Assembly (NCBI GenBank): GCA_965216725.1
Contig: CBDCGI010000026.1
Coordinates: forward strand, 1 to 30,714
Reading direction: 5' to 3'
From: JACZUI01 sp965216725
GTDB lineage: Bacteria; Actinomycetota; Acidimicrobiia; Spongiisociales; ZC4RG35
Length of the DNA: 30,714 bases
Position 1 is the stretch's first letter. The number at the start of each line of letters is the position of its first letter. Below are positions 6,955 through 15,450 of the stretch, in pieces. Both the position numbers and the translations under genes were made by a program. A model generated the notes under the pieces. That model had not been told where the DNA came from. It saw only the letters and a program-made list of their open reading frames with translations, and searched no databases.

Positions 6955-8303
6955 CGAACCGCAACAAACTTAGCCACGGCACCGTCGTGGGTGATGGCGT
7001 AGATCTCGCCGAAGCCGTCGACGCCGAAGCTGTTGATCTGACCGATGGTCCCCAGCTCCGGAGTGAGATCGGCCTCCTCGGTCACCTGGCCGTCGACAAA
7101 CCGGAAAGACCGAATCCATTGTGAGCACCAGTCGCTGTAGAAATAGGTGCCACGGAGCTCGGGGATTTCTGATCCCCTATACACCTGGCCACCGGTGATC
7201 GAACACCCCTCTTCATGGGTGTAGGTGATAACCGGAGCGGTATAATCGGCGGGATCGCAATCTTGCTTGTGAAAGCAACGGGTGCCTTCCATGTCCGACC
7301 ACCCGAAGTTGTAGCCGCCGGGATCGATGGAGACGACATCGACCTCCTCCTGGTCGGCATGACCGACGTCGGCGATGTAGACCAGGCGTTCGACATGATC
7401 GATGGTGAATCTCCACGGGTTCCGCAGGCCATATGCCCAGACCTCACCGGCGCCTCCGCCGTCGACAAAAGGATTTGTGGCAGGGATCGCGTAGGGATCT
7501 CCGCCGTCGACGTCGATTCTGGACACGGCGGCGAACATCGTGTTGGGGTCCTGACCTTGGTCCCTGGAATCTGCTCCATCTCCCATGGAAACCCACAGGT
7601 ATCCGTCGGGCCCGAAGTTGAGCTGACCCCCGTAATGGCGAATGTCGGTGGCGTCCTCGGGTTGTTCCAGCTCGATCAGGACCTTTTCCGAATCGGCGCG
7701 GGCGATATTGGGGTCCGAGGCTGATACGGCGAACTCCGAAAGCTGGCGTCGGCCTCCCTTGTCGGTGTAGTACACGAAGAATCGCCCGTTGGTCCCATAC
7801 TCTGGATGGAAGGCCAGCCCGAGGAGTCCTTGCTCGATCCCACCTGCAAGCACCCGGTCGGTGATATCGAGAAAGGCAGGCTCCAGCATCTCGCGCCCAC
7901 TATCGAGAATGCGGATCACTCCGATCCGCTGCGCAACAAAGATGCGATCGTCGCCTGCCGGTGCGGTCAGCACCGTGGGTTGGCGGAAACCCTCGAAAAC
8001 GGTTTCTAACGCCAGCCCTTGTAGCGGCGGAAGATCGGGCTGCGTGCTTCCGACTGTGGAGGAAGTCGCGACGCCTCCGTCTCCGCCTTCCGTCGTGTCC
8101 GGACCCTCGGAGCCATTCCCCCCTGGCTCAGTGGTGGTGGTAGTCGCTCCGGCCTCGGGGGGCGCGGATCCGTCACTTCCCTCGCCGGCGCCACTGTCAC
8201 GAACGAACAGAAAGACGATCCCAAACACGACAGTTAGGCCGACCACAAGGAGGCGGAGCCGATATTGGGCAGGTGAGACGTCTTGACGATGGCGGGCCGA
8301 CAC
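6951..8303 (-). CDS. Membrane-anchored PQQ-dependent sugar dehydrogenase (GSDH family)
   Basis: This 450-residue protein starts at the GTG at 8303. A membrane anchor (about residues 16-38, RLRLLVVGLTVVFGIVFLFV) is followed by a low-complexity Gly/Thr/Ser linker to about residue 95. A soluble six-bladed propeller then follows. RQPTVLTAPAGDDRIFVAQ, GLLGLAFHPEYGTNGRFFVYYT, GPDGYLWVSMGDG, EVWAYGLRNPWRFTID and GGYNFGWSDMEGTRCF are hallmark glucose/sorbosone dehydrogenase motifs. Such enzymes oxidise sugars outside the cell with PQQ or related quinones, but the substrate here is unknown. It lies 34 bases after prs on the same strand. Confidence 0.92.
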   Translation of the reverse strand: MSARHRQDVSPAQYRLRLLVVGLTVVFGIVFLFVRDSGAGEGSDGSAPPEAGATTTTTEPGGNGSEGPDTTEGGDGGVATSSTVGSTQPDLPPLQGLALETVFEGFRQPTVLTAPAGDDRIFVAQRIGVIRILDSGREMLEPAFLDITDRVLAGGIEQGLLGLAFHPEYGTNGRFFVYYTDKGGRRQLSEFAVSASDPNIARADSEKVLIELEQPEDATDIRHYGGQLNFGPDGYLWVSMGDGADSRDQGQDPNTMFAAVSRIDVDGGDPYAIPATNPFVDGGGAGEVWAYGLRNPWRFTIDHVERLVYIADVGHADQEEVDVVSIDPGGYNFGWSDMEGTRCFHKQDCDPADYTAPVITYTHEEGCSITGGQVYRGSEIPELRGTYFYSDWCSQWIRSFRFVDGQVTEEADLTPELGTIGQINSFGVDGFGEIYAITHDGAVAKFVAVR

Positions 8304-8337
8304 GAAGCGGTGAGTGTATTAAGTCCCCACCTGTTAG

Positions 8338-9285
8338 CTAAGTGTTCTCACCCAGGAAGATGTCGGACACCGACGAGTCCATGAAGATGGCTTGGAGGGC
8401 CTCAGCCAGCACAGGAGCGATGCTGAGCACTTGAACGTTGTCAAGGTGAAGGGCGTCCTCCGGCACAGGAAGCGTGTTGGTGACGATCACTTCGTCGATG
8501 GGTGCGTTCTTGATGCGATCAATCGCCGGATCTGAGAAGACACCGTGGGTTGCCGCCACTCTGACACTCAGGGCCCCGTATTCACGAACCATCTCTGACG
8601 CCTGCACCACTGTGCCGGCGGTGTCGATGATGTCGTCGACTATCACGACATGCTTGTCGCGAACCTTCCCCGCCATCGACAACGCCGACGACACGTTGTG
8701 CTCCGTTGGGTCCCGGCGTTTGTAGATGAAGGCAACTGATGCGTCCAAATGCTTGGCATAGCGTTCGGCTCGCTTCACACCTCCCGAGTCGGGAGACAGC
8801 ACAGCAACCCGGCCACTGATTCGCTCCGACAGGTAGTCGATGATGATGGGGAGAGCGGTGAGATGGTCGAAGGGCTTGGAGATAAAACCCTGAAGCTGGC
8901 CAGTGTGTAGATCGACTGAAACGAGCCTGTCCGCACCTGCGGTCATGAACAGGTCACCCACGAGACGTGCCGTGATTGGCTCGCGGGGAAGCACCTTCTT
9001 GTCCTGTCTCGAGTAGCCGAAGAAAGGCATAACCGCCGTGATCCTCCGCGCCGAGGCCCGTTTGAGGGCATCGATGGTGATCAGCTGTTCCATGATGTTG
9101 TCATTCATGGGAGCGCAATGACTCTGCATCACGAAGCAATCCGAACCGCGCACACTCTCACGTGGTCGGACATAGATCTCCCCGTTGGCGAACGCGGATC
9201 GGTCGAGGTTGCCGAGTTGTATCCCGAGGACTTCAGCAACCTCACCGGCAAGAGGCTCATTGGCCCCACCGGTGAAGAGCATCAT
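8338..9285 (-). CDS. prs: Ribose-phosphate pyrophosphokinase
   Basis: This cytoplasmic enzyme makes PRPP from ribose-5-phosphate and ATP, feeding nucleotide, His and Trp synthesis. FANGEIYVRPRESVRGSD, CAPMNDNIMEQLITIDALKRASA, MPFFGYSRQDKK (ATP site), VDLHTGQLQGFF-like DLHTGQ, SPDSGGVKRA and the PRPP loop VIVDDIIDTAGT are all present. I chose the ATG at 9285 (MMLFTGG, 315 residues) because AAGGA precedes it and the length equals that of E. coli Prs. A GTG at 9309, 1 base after the glmU stop, would add 8 residues. It follows glmU, a common pairing. Confidence 0.96.
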   Translation of the reverse strand: MMLFTGGANEPLAGEVAEVLGIQLGNLDRSAFANGEIYVRPRESVRGSDCFVMQSHCAPMNDNIMEQLITIDALKRASARRITAVMPFFGYSRQDKKVLPREPITARLVGDLFMTAGADRLVSVDLHTGQLQGFISKPFDHLTALPIIIDYLSERISGRVAVLSPDSGGVKRAERYAKHLDASVAFIYKRRDPTEHNVSSALSMAGKVRDKHVVIVDDIIDTAGTVVQASEMVREYGALSVRVAATHGVFSDPAIDRIKNAPIDEVIVTNTLPVPEDALHLDNVQVLSIAPVLAEALQAIFMDSSVSDIFLGENT

Positions 9286-9310
9286 CCGATTCCTTGAGAC
9301 GATGTCCACG

Positions 9311-10702
9311 TCAGTCTTCCGCTTCCCGTTTCGCGGCCCGGCGTCTTTCGCGACGTTCAGAGTAGCCGGGTATTTCCCTCTGCTCCGAACGCTCGAGAGC
9401 CAAGGCATCATCACCGACGTCGCGGGTGATCACACTCCCGGCTCCGGTAGTGGCGCGATCGCCGATCCTCACCGGCGCCACCAACATCGTGTCCGAACCC
9501 ACGAAAGCCTCTTCACCGATCTCGGTCTTGTGTTTTTCGACACCGTCGTAGTTGACGGTGACCGCGCCTGCTCCGATATTCGAACGCGGCCCAACACTCA
9601 CGTCACCTAGATAGGCGAGATGGTTGGCCTTGCTCCCCTCCCCCATCAAGGCGTTCTTGGTCTCCACAAAAGTGCCGAGCTTGGCGCCGTCTTCGAGAAC
9701 GGATCCGGGTCGCAACGAGGCATAAGGCCCAACCTCGCACCCCTCCCCGATGGTGGCCTCCCTCAAAACTGCATACCAAACGGTCGAGCCCGCTCCGACC
9801 GTCGAATCCACGATGGTCACGTCGGGGCCAACCCTGGCGCCTGCCCTGATGACAGTTCCACCCTGAAGATGTGAGCCCGGGTAGATCCTCGCTCCAGGCT
9901 CCACCACGACCCCCGGCTCGATGTAGGTGCACTCGGGGTCGAGGATCCAGACACCGGAATCAATGAGTTCGGCCGCGGTACGCCTCTGCAGAAGCCGCTC
10001 TGCCTCGGCAAGCTGATCCTGAGAATTGATGCCAACCACCTCCTCGGGTGAAGCCGGCACGGGCTCAACACGATCCCCGCGCCCCACGAGTATGCCAACA
10101 ACGTCCGTGAGATAGAACTCGCCTTGAGCGTTGGCCGGCGTCAACTCGGCCAAGGCCCCCATCAGCTCGCCTGCAGCGAACGCGTAGGCGCCGGCGTTGA
10201 TCTCGGTGACACCCCGCTGCTCCTCGGTGCAGTCCTTTTCCTCGACGATCGAGACAACGGCTCCGGACTCATTACGAATGACACGCCCGTAGCCGGTGGG
10301 ATCTTCGAAATCGGCGGTCACCAACATGGCGGCGACATCGTCTGGCCTCATGGCGAGGCGACCGATGAGCCCGGGCGTCACCAGGGGCATGTCGCCGTAC
10401 AGGACCAGAATCGTGTCCGATGCCGGGACACTCCCCAGCACCTCCAAGGCCACTGAGACTGCGTGGCCGGTGCCCAACTGTTGCTCTTGCAGAGCCACGC
10501 CAGTCCCGGGTGGAAGAAGATCCTCAATGGTCTCGGCCCCGTGGCCCACGACGACCACCACCGAGTCGACAGAAGCTGCGTTCACCGCGTCAAGGACCCA
10601 ATTGAGAAGCGGCCTGCCCGCAGCCGAATGGGCGACCTTGGGAAGGGCAGACAACATCCTCTTCCCTTGGCCCGCGGCCAGGACAATGGCGTGAGTCGAC
10701 AA
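9311..10702 (-). CDS. glmU: Bifunctional GlcNAc-1-P uridyltransferase / GlcN-1-P acetyltransferase
   Basis: This 463-residue enzyme performs the last two steps to UDP-GlcNAc for peptidoglycan. The N-terminal pyrophosphorylase has VLAAGQGKRMLSALPKV (usual form LAAGxGTRMxSxxPKV) and VLYGDMPLV. The C-terminal half is a left-handed beta-helix of hexapeptide repeats with the acetyltransferase motifs RPGSVLEDGAKLGTFVETKNA and KANHLAYLGD...GAGAVTVNYDG. The start is inferred as a TTG at 10702 with AAGGG upstream. Longer frames would enter the tRNA-Gln gene. The C-terminal tail is short and Arg/Glu-rich. It is followed by prs. Confidence 0.95.
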   Translation of the reverse strand: MSTHAIVLAAGQGKRMLSALPKVAHSAAGRPLLNWVLDAVNAASVDSVVVVVGHGAETIEDLLPPGTGVALQEQQLGTGHAVSVALEVLGSVPASDTILVLYGDMPLVTPGLIGRLAMRPDDVAAMLVTADFEDPTGYGRVIRNESGAVVSIVEEKDCTEEQRGVTEINAGAYAFAAGELMGALAELTPANAQGEFYLTDVVGILVGRGDRVEPVPASPEEVVGINSQDQLAEAERLLQRRTAAELIDSGVWILDPECTYIEPGVVVEPGARIYPGSHLQGGTVIRAGARVGPDVTIVDSTVGAGSTVWYAVLREATIGEGCEVGPYASLRPGSVLEDGAKLGTFVETKNALMGEGSKANHLAYLGDVSVGPRSNIGAGAVTVNYDGVEKHKTEIGEEAFVGSDTMLVAPVRIGDRATTGAGSVITRDVGDDALALERSEQREIPGYSERRERRRAAKREAED

Positions 10703-10726
10703 GTTGATGCCCTTCGCTGGACGACG

Positions 10727-10798
10727 CTGGGGGGGCAGGATTCGAACCCGCTCTGGCAGGACCAAAACCTGCAGTGCTACCTATTACACCACCCCCCA
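10727..10798 (-). tRNA. tRNA-Gln (anticodon TTG)
   Basis: The minus strand folds into a 72-nt cloverleaf. The acceptor TGGGGGG pairs with CCCCCCA, with discriminator G, as is usual for tRNA-Gln. The D arm is GTGT/GCAC. The anticodon stem GCAGG/CCTGC encloses the loop TTTTGGT, so the anticodon is TTG. The T arm is GCGGG-TTCGAAT-CCTGC. CCA is not encoded. It ends 24 bases before the inferred glmU start on the same strand. Coordinates near the G-run could be off by one base. Confidence 0.94.
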
Positions 10799-11019
10799 AA
10801 ATGGCGGGTTGCGCGCCAAACACAGGTTAACGGTTGGAGTGTTGAACACCGCTCTGGCCCGGCTTACATGCCGTCTCCATTGTGGTGTGGTGTGATGGGT
10901 AGGCACACCAGCGTTGCGGGGTCCTGCCACGGAACCGCGCCACGAACAATGAGACCAGGTGCAGGGTCGATGGTCACTCCACGAATCCACCGCATCCCTC
11001 CCCTCCCCCGGAGGCACCC

Positions 11020-11862
11020 TCAGTCTGATTCAGAATCCGCGGGCTCCTCAGCCACGCCACGGGGACGGAGCTCAACACCGATCGCAGCGCGCACTCCGGG
11101 AACCGCTTGTGCTGCGTCCTCAGCCTCGCCCACGTCAGCAAAGAACCCAAAGCAGGCGGGTCCGGAACCGGTCATCAACACCGGCTGACCCCACAACTCG
11201 CGGACATCAGCCATGAAGTCGCCCAGCGAGGGCGAAAGACCCAATGACGCCGGCAGCAAGTCGTTGCGGACCGGCATCGAGTCGCGTAGCGGGGGTGGCA
11301 GGTACCCCGTGGACACAACCTCCCCCTCGGGACCATCCATGTCGTCCCAGCGGGCATATACGTTGTGTGTCGAGAGATGGATATCGGGGACAACTACGGC
11401 CAAGGAAAAGCCGTCGAGCGGCGAGACCCTCGCCAGCTGCTCGCCCCGTCCGGACATGAGTTGGGTGCCACCGTCGAGAAAGAACGGAACATCGGCTCCG
11501 AGGCCAACAGCGTTGCTCGCTACCTTCCGCCGATCTCCACCAAACTTGGAAGCCGCCGTCAGAGCGGCTGCCGCGTCTGAACTTCCGCCACCTAGGCCCG
11601 CCTCGATCGGTATCACCTTCTCCAACAACACTTTGACCCGCCTGACTCCCATGGCTTCGAATGCTCGGTCGACGAGATTGTCCGCTAGGTCGAGGTCGGC
11701 ACCCTCGATCTCCAGACTCCACAAGTCGGCGGCCTCCACCTCGAGCCGATCGCACCATTCCACCGTCTGCACCAGCGACTGGAGTGGGTGAAAACCATCT
11801 TCGGCGCGATGGCTCACGTGGAGGGCGAGGTTCACTTTGGCCGGTGCGCTGAAGACTCTCAT
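11020..11862 (-). CDS. ispE: 4-diphosphocytidyl-2-C-methyl-D-erythritol kinase
   Basis: This 280-residue GHMP kinase phosphorylates CDP-methylerythritol in the non-mevalonate isoprenoid pathway. The N-terminus SAPAKVNLALHVSHRAEDGFHPLQSL holds the substrate-binding Lys. The ATP-binding P-loop is PIEAGLGGGSSDAAAAL, and the C-terminal glycine loop is VLMTGSGPACFGFF. The start ATG overlaps the ksgA stop by 4 bases (ATGA, 11859-11862), so the two are coupled. A gap of about 220 bases with no further gene separates it from tRNA-Gln. A small CCTCC-GGG-GGAGG hairpin just past the stop is a weak terminator candidate. Confidence 0.96.
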   Translation of the reverse strand: MRVFSAPAKVNLALHVSHRAEDGFHPLQSLVQTVEWCDRLEVEAADLWSLEIEGADLDLADNLVDRAFEAMGVRRVKVLLEKVIPIEAGLGGGSSDAAAALTAASKFGGDRRKVASNAVGLGADVPFFLDGGTQLMSGRGEQLARVSPLDGFSLAVVVPDIHLSTHNVYARWDDMDGPEGEVVSTGYLPPPLRDSMPVRNDLLPASLGLSPSLGDFMADVRELWGQPVLMTGSGPACFGFFADVGEAEDAAQAVPGVRAAIGVELRPRGVAEEPADSESD

Positions 11863-12662
11863 CCCGCCGCAATCCGCAGGTAGTCGGCGGGTGATAGCTC
11901 CTCGGCACGCCGCGTCGGGTCGATGCCGGCATGCCTGAGAACCCCCAATGGATCGTCGAATCGATCTGCCAATGATCTACGGACCATCTTGCGGCGCTGA
12001 TTGAACGCAGCTGCCGCGATTCCGACTGCGCGGTCCGCCAGGGGCGGAGCCGGAACCCGAACCATGCTCACCACGGCCGATCCCACCTTCGGGGGCGGCA
12101 CAAAGACCTGTGGGGGGACCTCGAATTCGAGCTTGGCTCGCGAATGAATCCCGGCGATCACTGACGGGAGGCCGTACGCCGGAGCACCCACACCGGCGAC
12201 CAGCCGTTCAGCCACCTCCTTCTGCACCATCACCACGAGAAGCTCGATCCGTTGCACTTTGCGAAGAATGTCGAGGACCAGCCGGGTGCCGATGTTGTAA
12301 GGAAGGTTGGACACGAGAACCCACGGTCCTTCGCCCAGATCACGATCGAGATCCGAGGCGGACGCGTCCTCGAACCGCAACTCCACCGTCAGACCTGCCG
12401 TCGCCTCTTCGAGCACCGGCTCGAGCCCTCGGTCCACTTCGAAAGCGACGACGTGCGCACCAGCCTCGACAAGAGCCCTCGTGAGCGTACCGGTACCGGC
12501 TCCTACTTCCACGACCTGGGATCCGGCGCTCACGCCGGCAATACGGACAATTTTTCTGGTGATATTGGGATCGGCCAGGAAGTGCTGACCCAGATGCTGG
12601 CGGGGACTCAGACCATGGGCCTGGAGCAATGCCAGGATCTCCGACCGAGTTTGGGCAGTCAT
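11859..12662 (-). CDS. rsmA: 16S rRNA dimethyladenosine transferase (KsgA/RsmA)
   Basis: This 267-residue enzyme dimethylates two adjacent adenines near the 3' end of 16S rRNA during small-subunit assembly, using S-adenosylmethionine. QHLGQHFLADPNITRKIV is the family N-terminus, VVEVGAGTGTLTRALVEAG the SAM-binding motif, and VSNLPYNIGT the catalytic NLPY. FVPPPKVGSAVV and FNQRRKMVRRSL follow. The ATG at 12662 overlaps the tatD stop (ATGA), and the stop overlaps the ispE start in the same way. The tatD-rsmA-ispE order is a classic conserved cluster. Confidence 0.96.
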   Translation of the reverse strand: MTAQTRSEILALLQAHGLSPRQHLGQHFLADPNITRKIVRIAGVSAGSQVVEVGAGTGTLTRALVEAGAHVVAFEVDRGLEPVLEEATAGLTVELRFEDASASDLDRDLGEGPWVLVSNLPYNIGTRLVLDILRKVQRIELLVVMVQKEVAERLVAGVGAPAYGLPSVIAGIHSRAKLEFEVPPQVFVPPPKVGSAVVSMVRVPAPPLADRAVGIAAAAFNQRRKMVRRSLADRFDDPLGVLRHAGIDPTRRAEELSPADYLRIAAG

Positions 12663-13402
12663 CGGCGGAAGACTCGCGTTGCGTTTTCCGTGGTCACCCG
12701 AGCGACATCCTGCGGATCCATGCTCCACACCTCGGCCAGCGCGGCCCCGTTGTAAGCCACCCAGGCCGGCTCGTTCCGGGAACCACGATGTGGCGGCGGA
12801 GCCAGGTAGGGCGTGTCGGTTTCGACCAAAGCGCGTTCGGGAGGGACCAGCTTTGCACCGAGCCTCACTGTCTCACCGGTTTCGAAAGCAACGGGCCCGG
12901 CGTACGAAAAAGTCACACCCAAGTCGAGAAAACGTCGCGTCCACTTGGTCCCGCCGGTCCAGCAATGCAGAACCGCCAAATCACCTGCGTTCATTTCGGA
13001 CAGGACCTCGAACACTGCAGCAAACGCGTCCCTGCAATGAACGACGGCCGGCTTTTTTAGCTGCTTTGCCAGCTCGATCTGGTCCCGGAATGAGCCCATC
13101 TGAGCGTCGCGATCCGCGAGATTCCGATAGAAGTCCAGTCCCGTCTCGCCAATGGCCGCCGCGCTCTCGGCCAGCCGGGCAATCTCCGCCTTTTGCTGCT
13201 CCCATGAGTCGGCCTCGTGTGGATGGAGGCCCACGGTTGCCAATACCTGGTCGCGGTGGCTGGAGGCGAGTTCGAGCGCTCTCCGGGAGGATCGAGCGTC
13301 AACACCAGGCACCACGACCCACGACACCTCAGCTGCCCTGTCCAGAAGCTGCGCCGGGTCACGGTCGTCGAGCTGAAGATGGCAATGAGTGTCAACCCAC
13401 AT
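12659..13402 (-). CDS. tatD: TatD family metal-dependent hydrolase (DNase)
   Basis: This 247-residue TIM-barrel hydrolase has all TatD metal ligands. These are D4-THCH at the N-terminus (MWVDTHCHL), GETGLDFYR with the bridging Glu, VVHCRDA, VLHCWTG and VETDTPYLAPPPHRG. Family members act as 3'-5' exonucleases or phosphodiesterases. The start is the ATG at 13402. It is first in the tatD-rsmA-ispE run and divergent from abrB with an 80-base gap. No metG, which often precedes tatD, is seen here. Confidence 0.93.
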   Translation of the reverse strand: MWVDTHCHLQLDDRDPAQLLDRAAEVSWVVVPGVDARSSRRALELASSHRDQVLATVGLHPHEADSWEQQKAEIARLAESAAAIGETGLDFYRNLADRDAQMGSFRDQIELAKQLKKPAVVHCRDAFAAVFEVLSEMNAGDLAVLHCWTGGTKWTRRFLDLGVTFSYAGPVAFETGETVRLGAKLVPPERALVETDTPYLAPPPHRGSRNEPAWVAYNGAALAEVWSMDPQDVARVTTENATRVFRR

Positions 13403-13482
13403 CTCTGGTGGACGCTAACGGCCTGGCGTGCCCGACATGGCCGTTGACATCACGGGTAGTGTCGCCGGCAGGCCCTAAGACC

Positions 13483-13719
13483 ATGGATTCAGGAATCGCC
13501 AGAAAGATCGACGACCTGGGAAGGATCGTCATTCCCGCGGAGACGCGGCGGCTCTTCAACATCAGGGAAGGCGACCACCTGCTCATCTCGGTGGAGTCGG
13601 GGGCCATCGTGATCCGGAAAATGACTGACACCTGCACGTTCTGTGGCTCGACGGCTCAAGTCACGGTCTTCAAAGGAAAAGGTGTCTGTGCCTCTTGCCA
13701 AGGTCAGCTTCAACCCTGA
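13483..13719 (+). CDS. AbrB/SpoVT-type DNA-binding protein with Cys-pair tail
   Basis: This 78-residue protein has an N-terminal swapped-hairpin AbrB domain (residues 1-46, GIARKIDDLGRIVIPAETRRLFNIREGDHLLI). It ends with four cysteines in two pairs, CTFCG (51-55) and CASC (69-72), which look like a small zinc ribbon. AbrB-family proteins are global transcription regulators that bind as multimers. I start at the ATG at 13483 because the domain begins there, although the frame is open far upstream, antisense to tatD. Its 3' end overlaps the convergent rsmI by 10 bases. Confidence 0.9.
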   Translation: MDSGIARKIDDLGRIVIPAETRRLFNIREGDHLLISVESGAIVIRKMTDTCTFCGSTAQVTVFKGKGVCASCQGQLQP

Positions 13720-14534
13720 CCGATGAGCTCGTTGTAGACATCTCGCCGCGAGGCACCGGTCAGCTCAGCGACCGTGCGCGCGGCCCGCGATATCGTTTCT
13801 CCGTCCGCGACCAACCGCCGTGCCATCTCCACCGCCTCTCCGGTGTCAACTCGCTCCTCCGAGCCAGGGCCAAGGACCACGGTGATCTCGCCTTTGACTT
13901 CGGTACCGGCAAAGTGCTCTGCCGCCCCCGCAAGCGGTCCCGACCACGAGTCCTCGTGGAGCTTGGTCAACTCTCGGAGAATCGTCACCGGGCGGTCCGC
14001 CTGATCAGCGGCCAGATCGGCAAGGTCCGCCGCAATTCGATTGGGGCTGGCAAAGACCACGGTCACCCGCGGATCCCGGGCGATCGCGGCGAGCCGGACA
14101 ACCCTCTCGGCGCCCTTGCGCGGCAGGAACCCCTCGAACACGAATCTGTCGGCCCCGTACCCGGCGAGAGCGAGCGCCGCCGTGACGGCCGAGGGCCCTG
14201 GAACGACATGAATCGGGTACCCCTCGGCTCGCGCCGATTGAATAGCAAGGCTTCCCGGGTCCGAGACGGTGGGCATTCCCGCGTCGGAGACCAGTGCCAC
14301 AACCCGACCGTCGGCGAGATCCCGAAGCAACTCCTCAGTGCGTGATCGCTCGTTGCCAACAAACAAGGAACGAGTCGGCGTGCTCAAACCGAGATGCGAA
14401 AGAAGCTTCCTCGTTCTGCGTGTGTCCTCGCAATAGATGATGTCGGCTGCGCCAAGCGCGGACCGGAGCCGATCACTGGTGTCACCCAGGTTCCCGATTG
14501 GTGTTGCGCACACCACCAGGCCGGCGTCAATCAT
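13710..14534 (-). CDS. rsmI: 16S rRNA (cytidine-2'-O)-methyltransferase
   Basis: This 274-residue tetrapyrrole-methylase-fold enzyme 2'-O-methylates a cytidine in the 16S rRNA decoding region. GLVVCATPIGNLGDTSDRLRSAL is the N-terminal signature. IIYCEDTRRTRKLLSHLGL, VALVSDAGMPTVSDPG and VPGPSAVTAALALAGYG follow, as does the C-terminal helical domain. The ATG at 14534 overlaps the end of the DUF192 gene by 8 bases. Its stop overlaps convergent abrB by 10 bases. Confidence 0.95.
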   Translation of the reverse strand: MIDAGLVVCATPIGNLGDTSDRLRSALGAADIIYCEDTRRTRKLLSHLGLSTPTRSLFVGNERSRTEELLRDLADGRVVALVSDAGMPTVSDPGSLAIQSARAEGYPIHVVPGPSAVTAALALAGYGADRFVFEGFLPRKGAERVVRLAAIARDPRVTVVFASPNRIAADLADLAADQADRPVTILRELTKLHEDSWSGPLAGAAEHFAGTEVKGEITVVLGPGSEERVDTGEAVEMARRLVADGETISRAARTVAELTGASRRDVYNELIGQG

Positions 14535-14937
14535 TTCGCACCCGAAGCACCGAGCCTGTGGCGGGCCGTTCGCTTTCGGCAGCCAGCTCCAAAATGCGCT
14601 TGGCGCGGCGCAGCCAGACAACCCGGTTGGGCTTTACAACCCGGCTTTCGAGCACGCGTCCAACACCGTCGAGGCCTACTACAGCAATCGACCTCCCCAT
14701 GCCGAGCGTGTGGATCGAGGCCGCATCGATGAGCAGGGCACGACCCACCGCGTCGGACCTCATCCCGACGAGACGATCCCGGAAGCGCCGGGCATGCATC
14801 GCTGGTACAGGGCCGAACCCATCACCTGATATCACCACAGGAACCACATCGCGACGATATGTGAAGACGGCGCCGTTGGGAAGCGGGCTAAAGGCCCTCG
14901 ACCGCGGCGAGGAGGCTCTCACCCACCCCAGTCTCAT
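14527..14937 (-). CDS. DUF192 family protein
   Basis: The conserved block MHARRFRDRLVGM...ALLIDAASIHTLGMGRSIAVVGLDGVGRVLESRVVKPNRVV...AKRILELAAE matches DUF192 (COG1430): the RxRGL start, the SIHTxGM signature, a central beta-barrel strand and an LEL helix. Function is unknown; many relatives are secreted or anchored, but no signal peptide is visible here. The start is uncertain. The ATG at 14937 would overlap the upstream gene by 50 bases and adds an unconserved N-terminus. GTG at 14922 or 14847 are alternatives. It overlaps rsmI by 8 bases. Confidence 0.75.
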   Translation of the reverse strand: MRLGWVRASSPRSRAFSPLPNGAVFTYRRDVVPVVISGDGFGPVPAMHARRFRDRLVGMRSDAVGRALLIDAASIHTLGMGRSIAVVGLDGVGRVLESRVVKPNRVVWLRRAKRILELAAESERPATGSVLRVRND

Positions 14938-15433
14938 CAGCGGCGATGAAGAACAGTGTGCCGTCGAACGCTTCCACCCACACCCAATCTTCGTCGGGGA
15001 CCGAGGTTCGAGCGAAACTCAGGAGAGCCTGTTCCAGTTCCAGCAAGTCCTCTTCGGTATCACCCTGGTAGCCAATGAGGAGGGCTGCGTTAGTTCCATC
15101 AAACCATTGGTAGTAGGAGTCACCACCCCAGCCGTTGGCCGCTTCCAAACCGGTCTCCTCGCCGAGAACTTGGTCCAGCATCGCGCGAAAACCAAATTCC
15201 CCCCATACCGAGTTGTACTCCAGGCTGTATCCCGGTAGCTCGATCTCGGGAAGAGCAACCTCGACGGGGAGATCGCGGCCGTAGTCGCTGGGAGTCATGA
15301 TCTGCTCGGTCGACGCAGGGAAATCGGGGAATTCCGCATATGCCTGGTTGACGGCCTCCCATCCTGAGACCGATTCGAGTCTGTCCACAAAACCCAGGCC
15401 GGAGTCGTAAGGAAAGAGAAGCGAGTCCTGCAT
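14888..15433 (-). pseudogene. C-terminal part of frameshifted metallopeptidase-like lipoprotein
   Basis: This 181-residue frame begins FMQDSLLFPYDSGLGFVDRL...GWEAVNQAYAEFPDFPASTEQIMTP. It looks like the downstream half of the protein encoded at 15451-16179, not a separate gene. The frame is open upstream of its ATG back to about 15520 (…NVDWGDVELETPALNAAPPF), overlapping the other part. It has no ribosome site or signal of its own. Shifting by one base near the CCC run at 15494-15496 (GGG on the coding strand) joins the two reading frames smoothly. It is either a real mutation or a sequencing error. The rest has a Tyr/Trp-rich extracellular character. Confidence 0.7.
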
Positions 15434-15450
15434 GAAGGGCGGTGCCGCAT

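Noticed and set aside
12679..13482. Long open frame upstream of and in frame with abrB
   Set aside because: The extension lies antisense to tatD and has no domain; the AbrB domain starts at the ATG at 13483.
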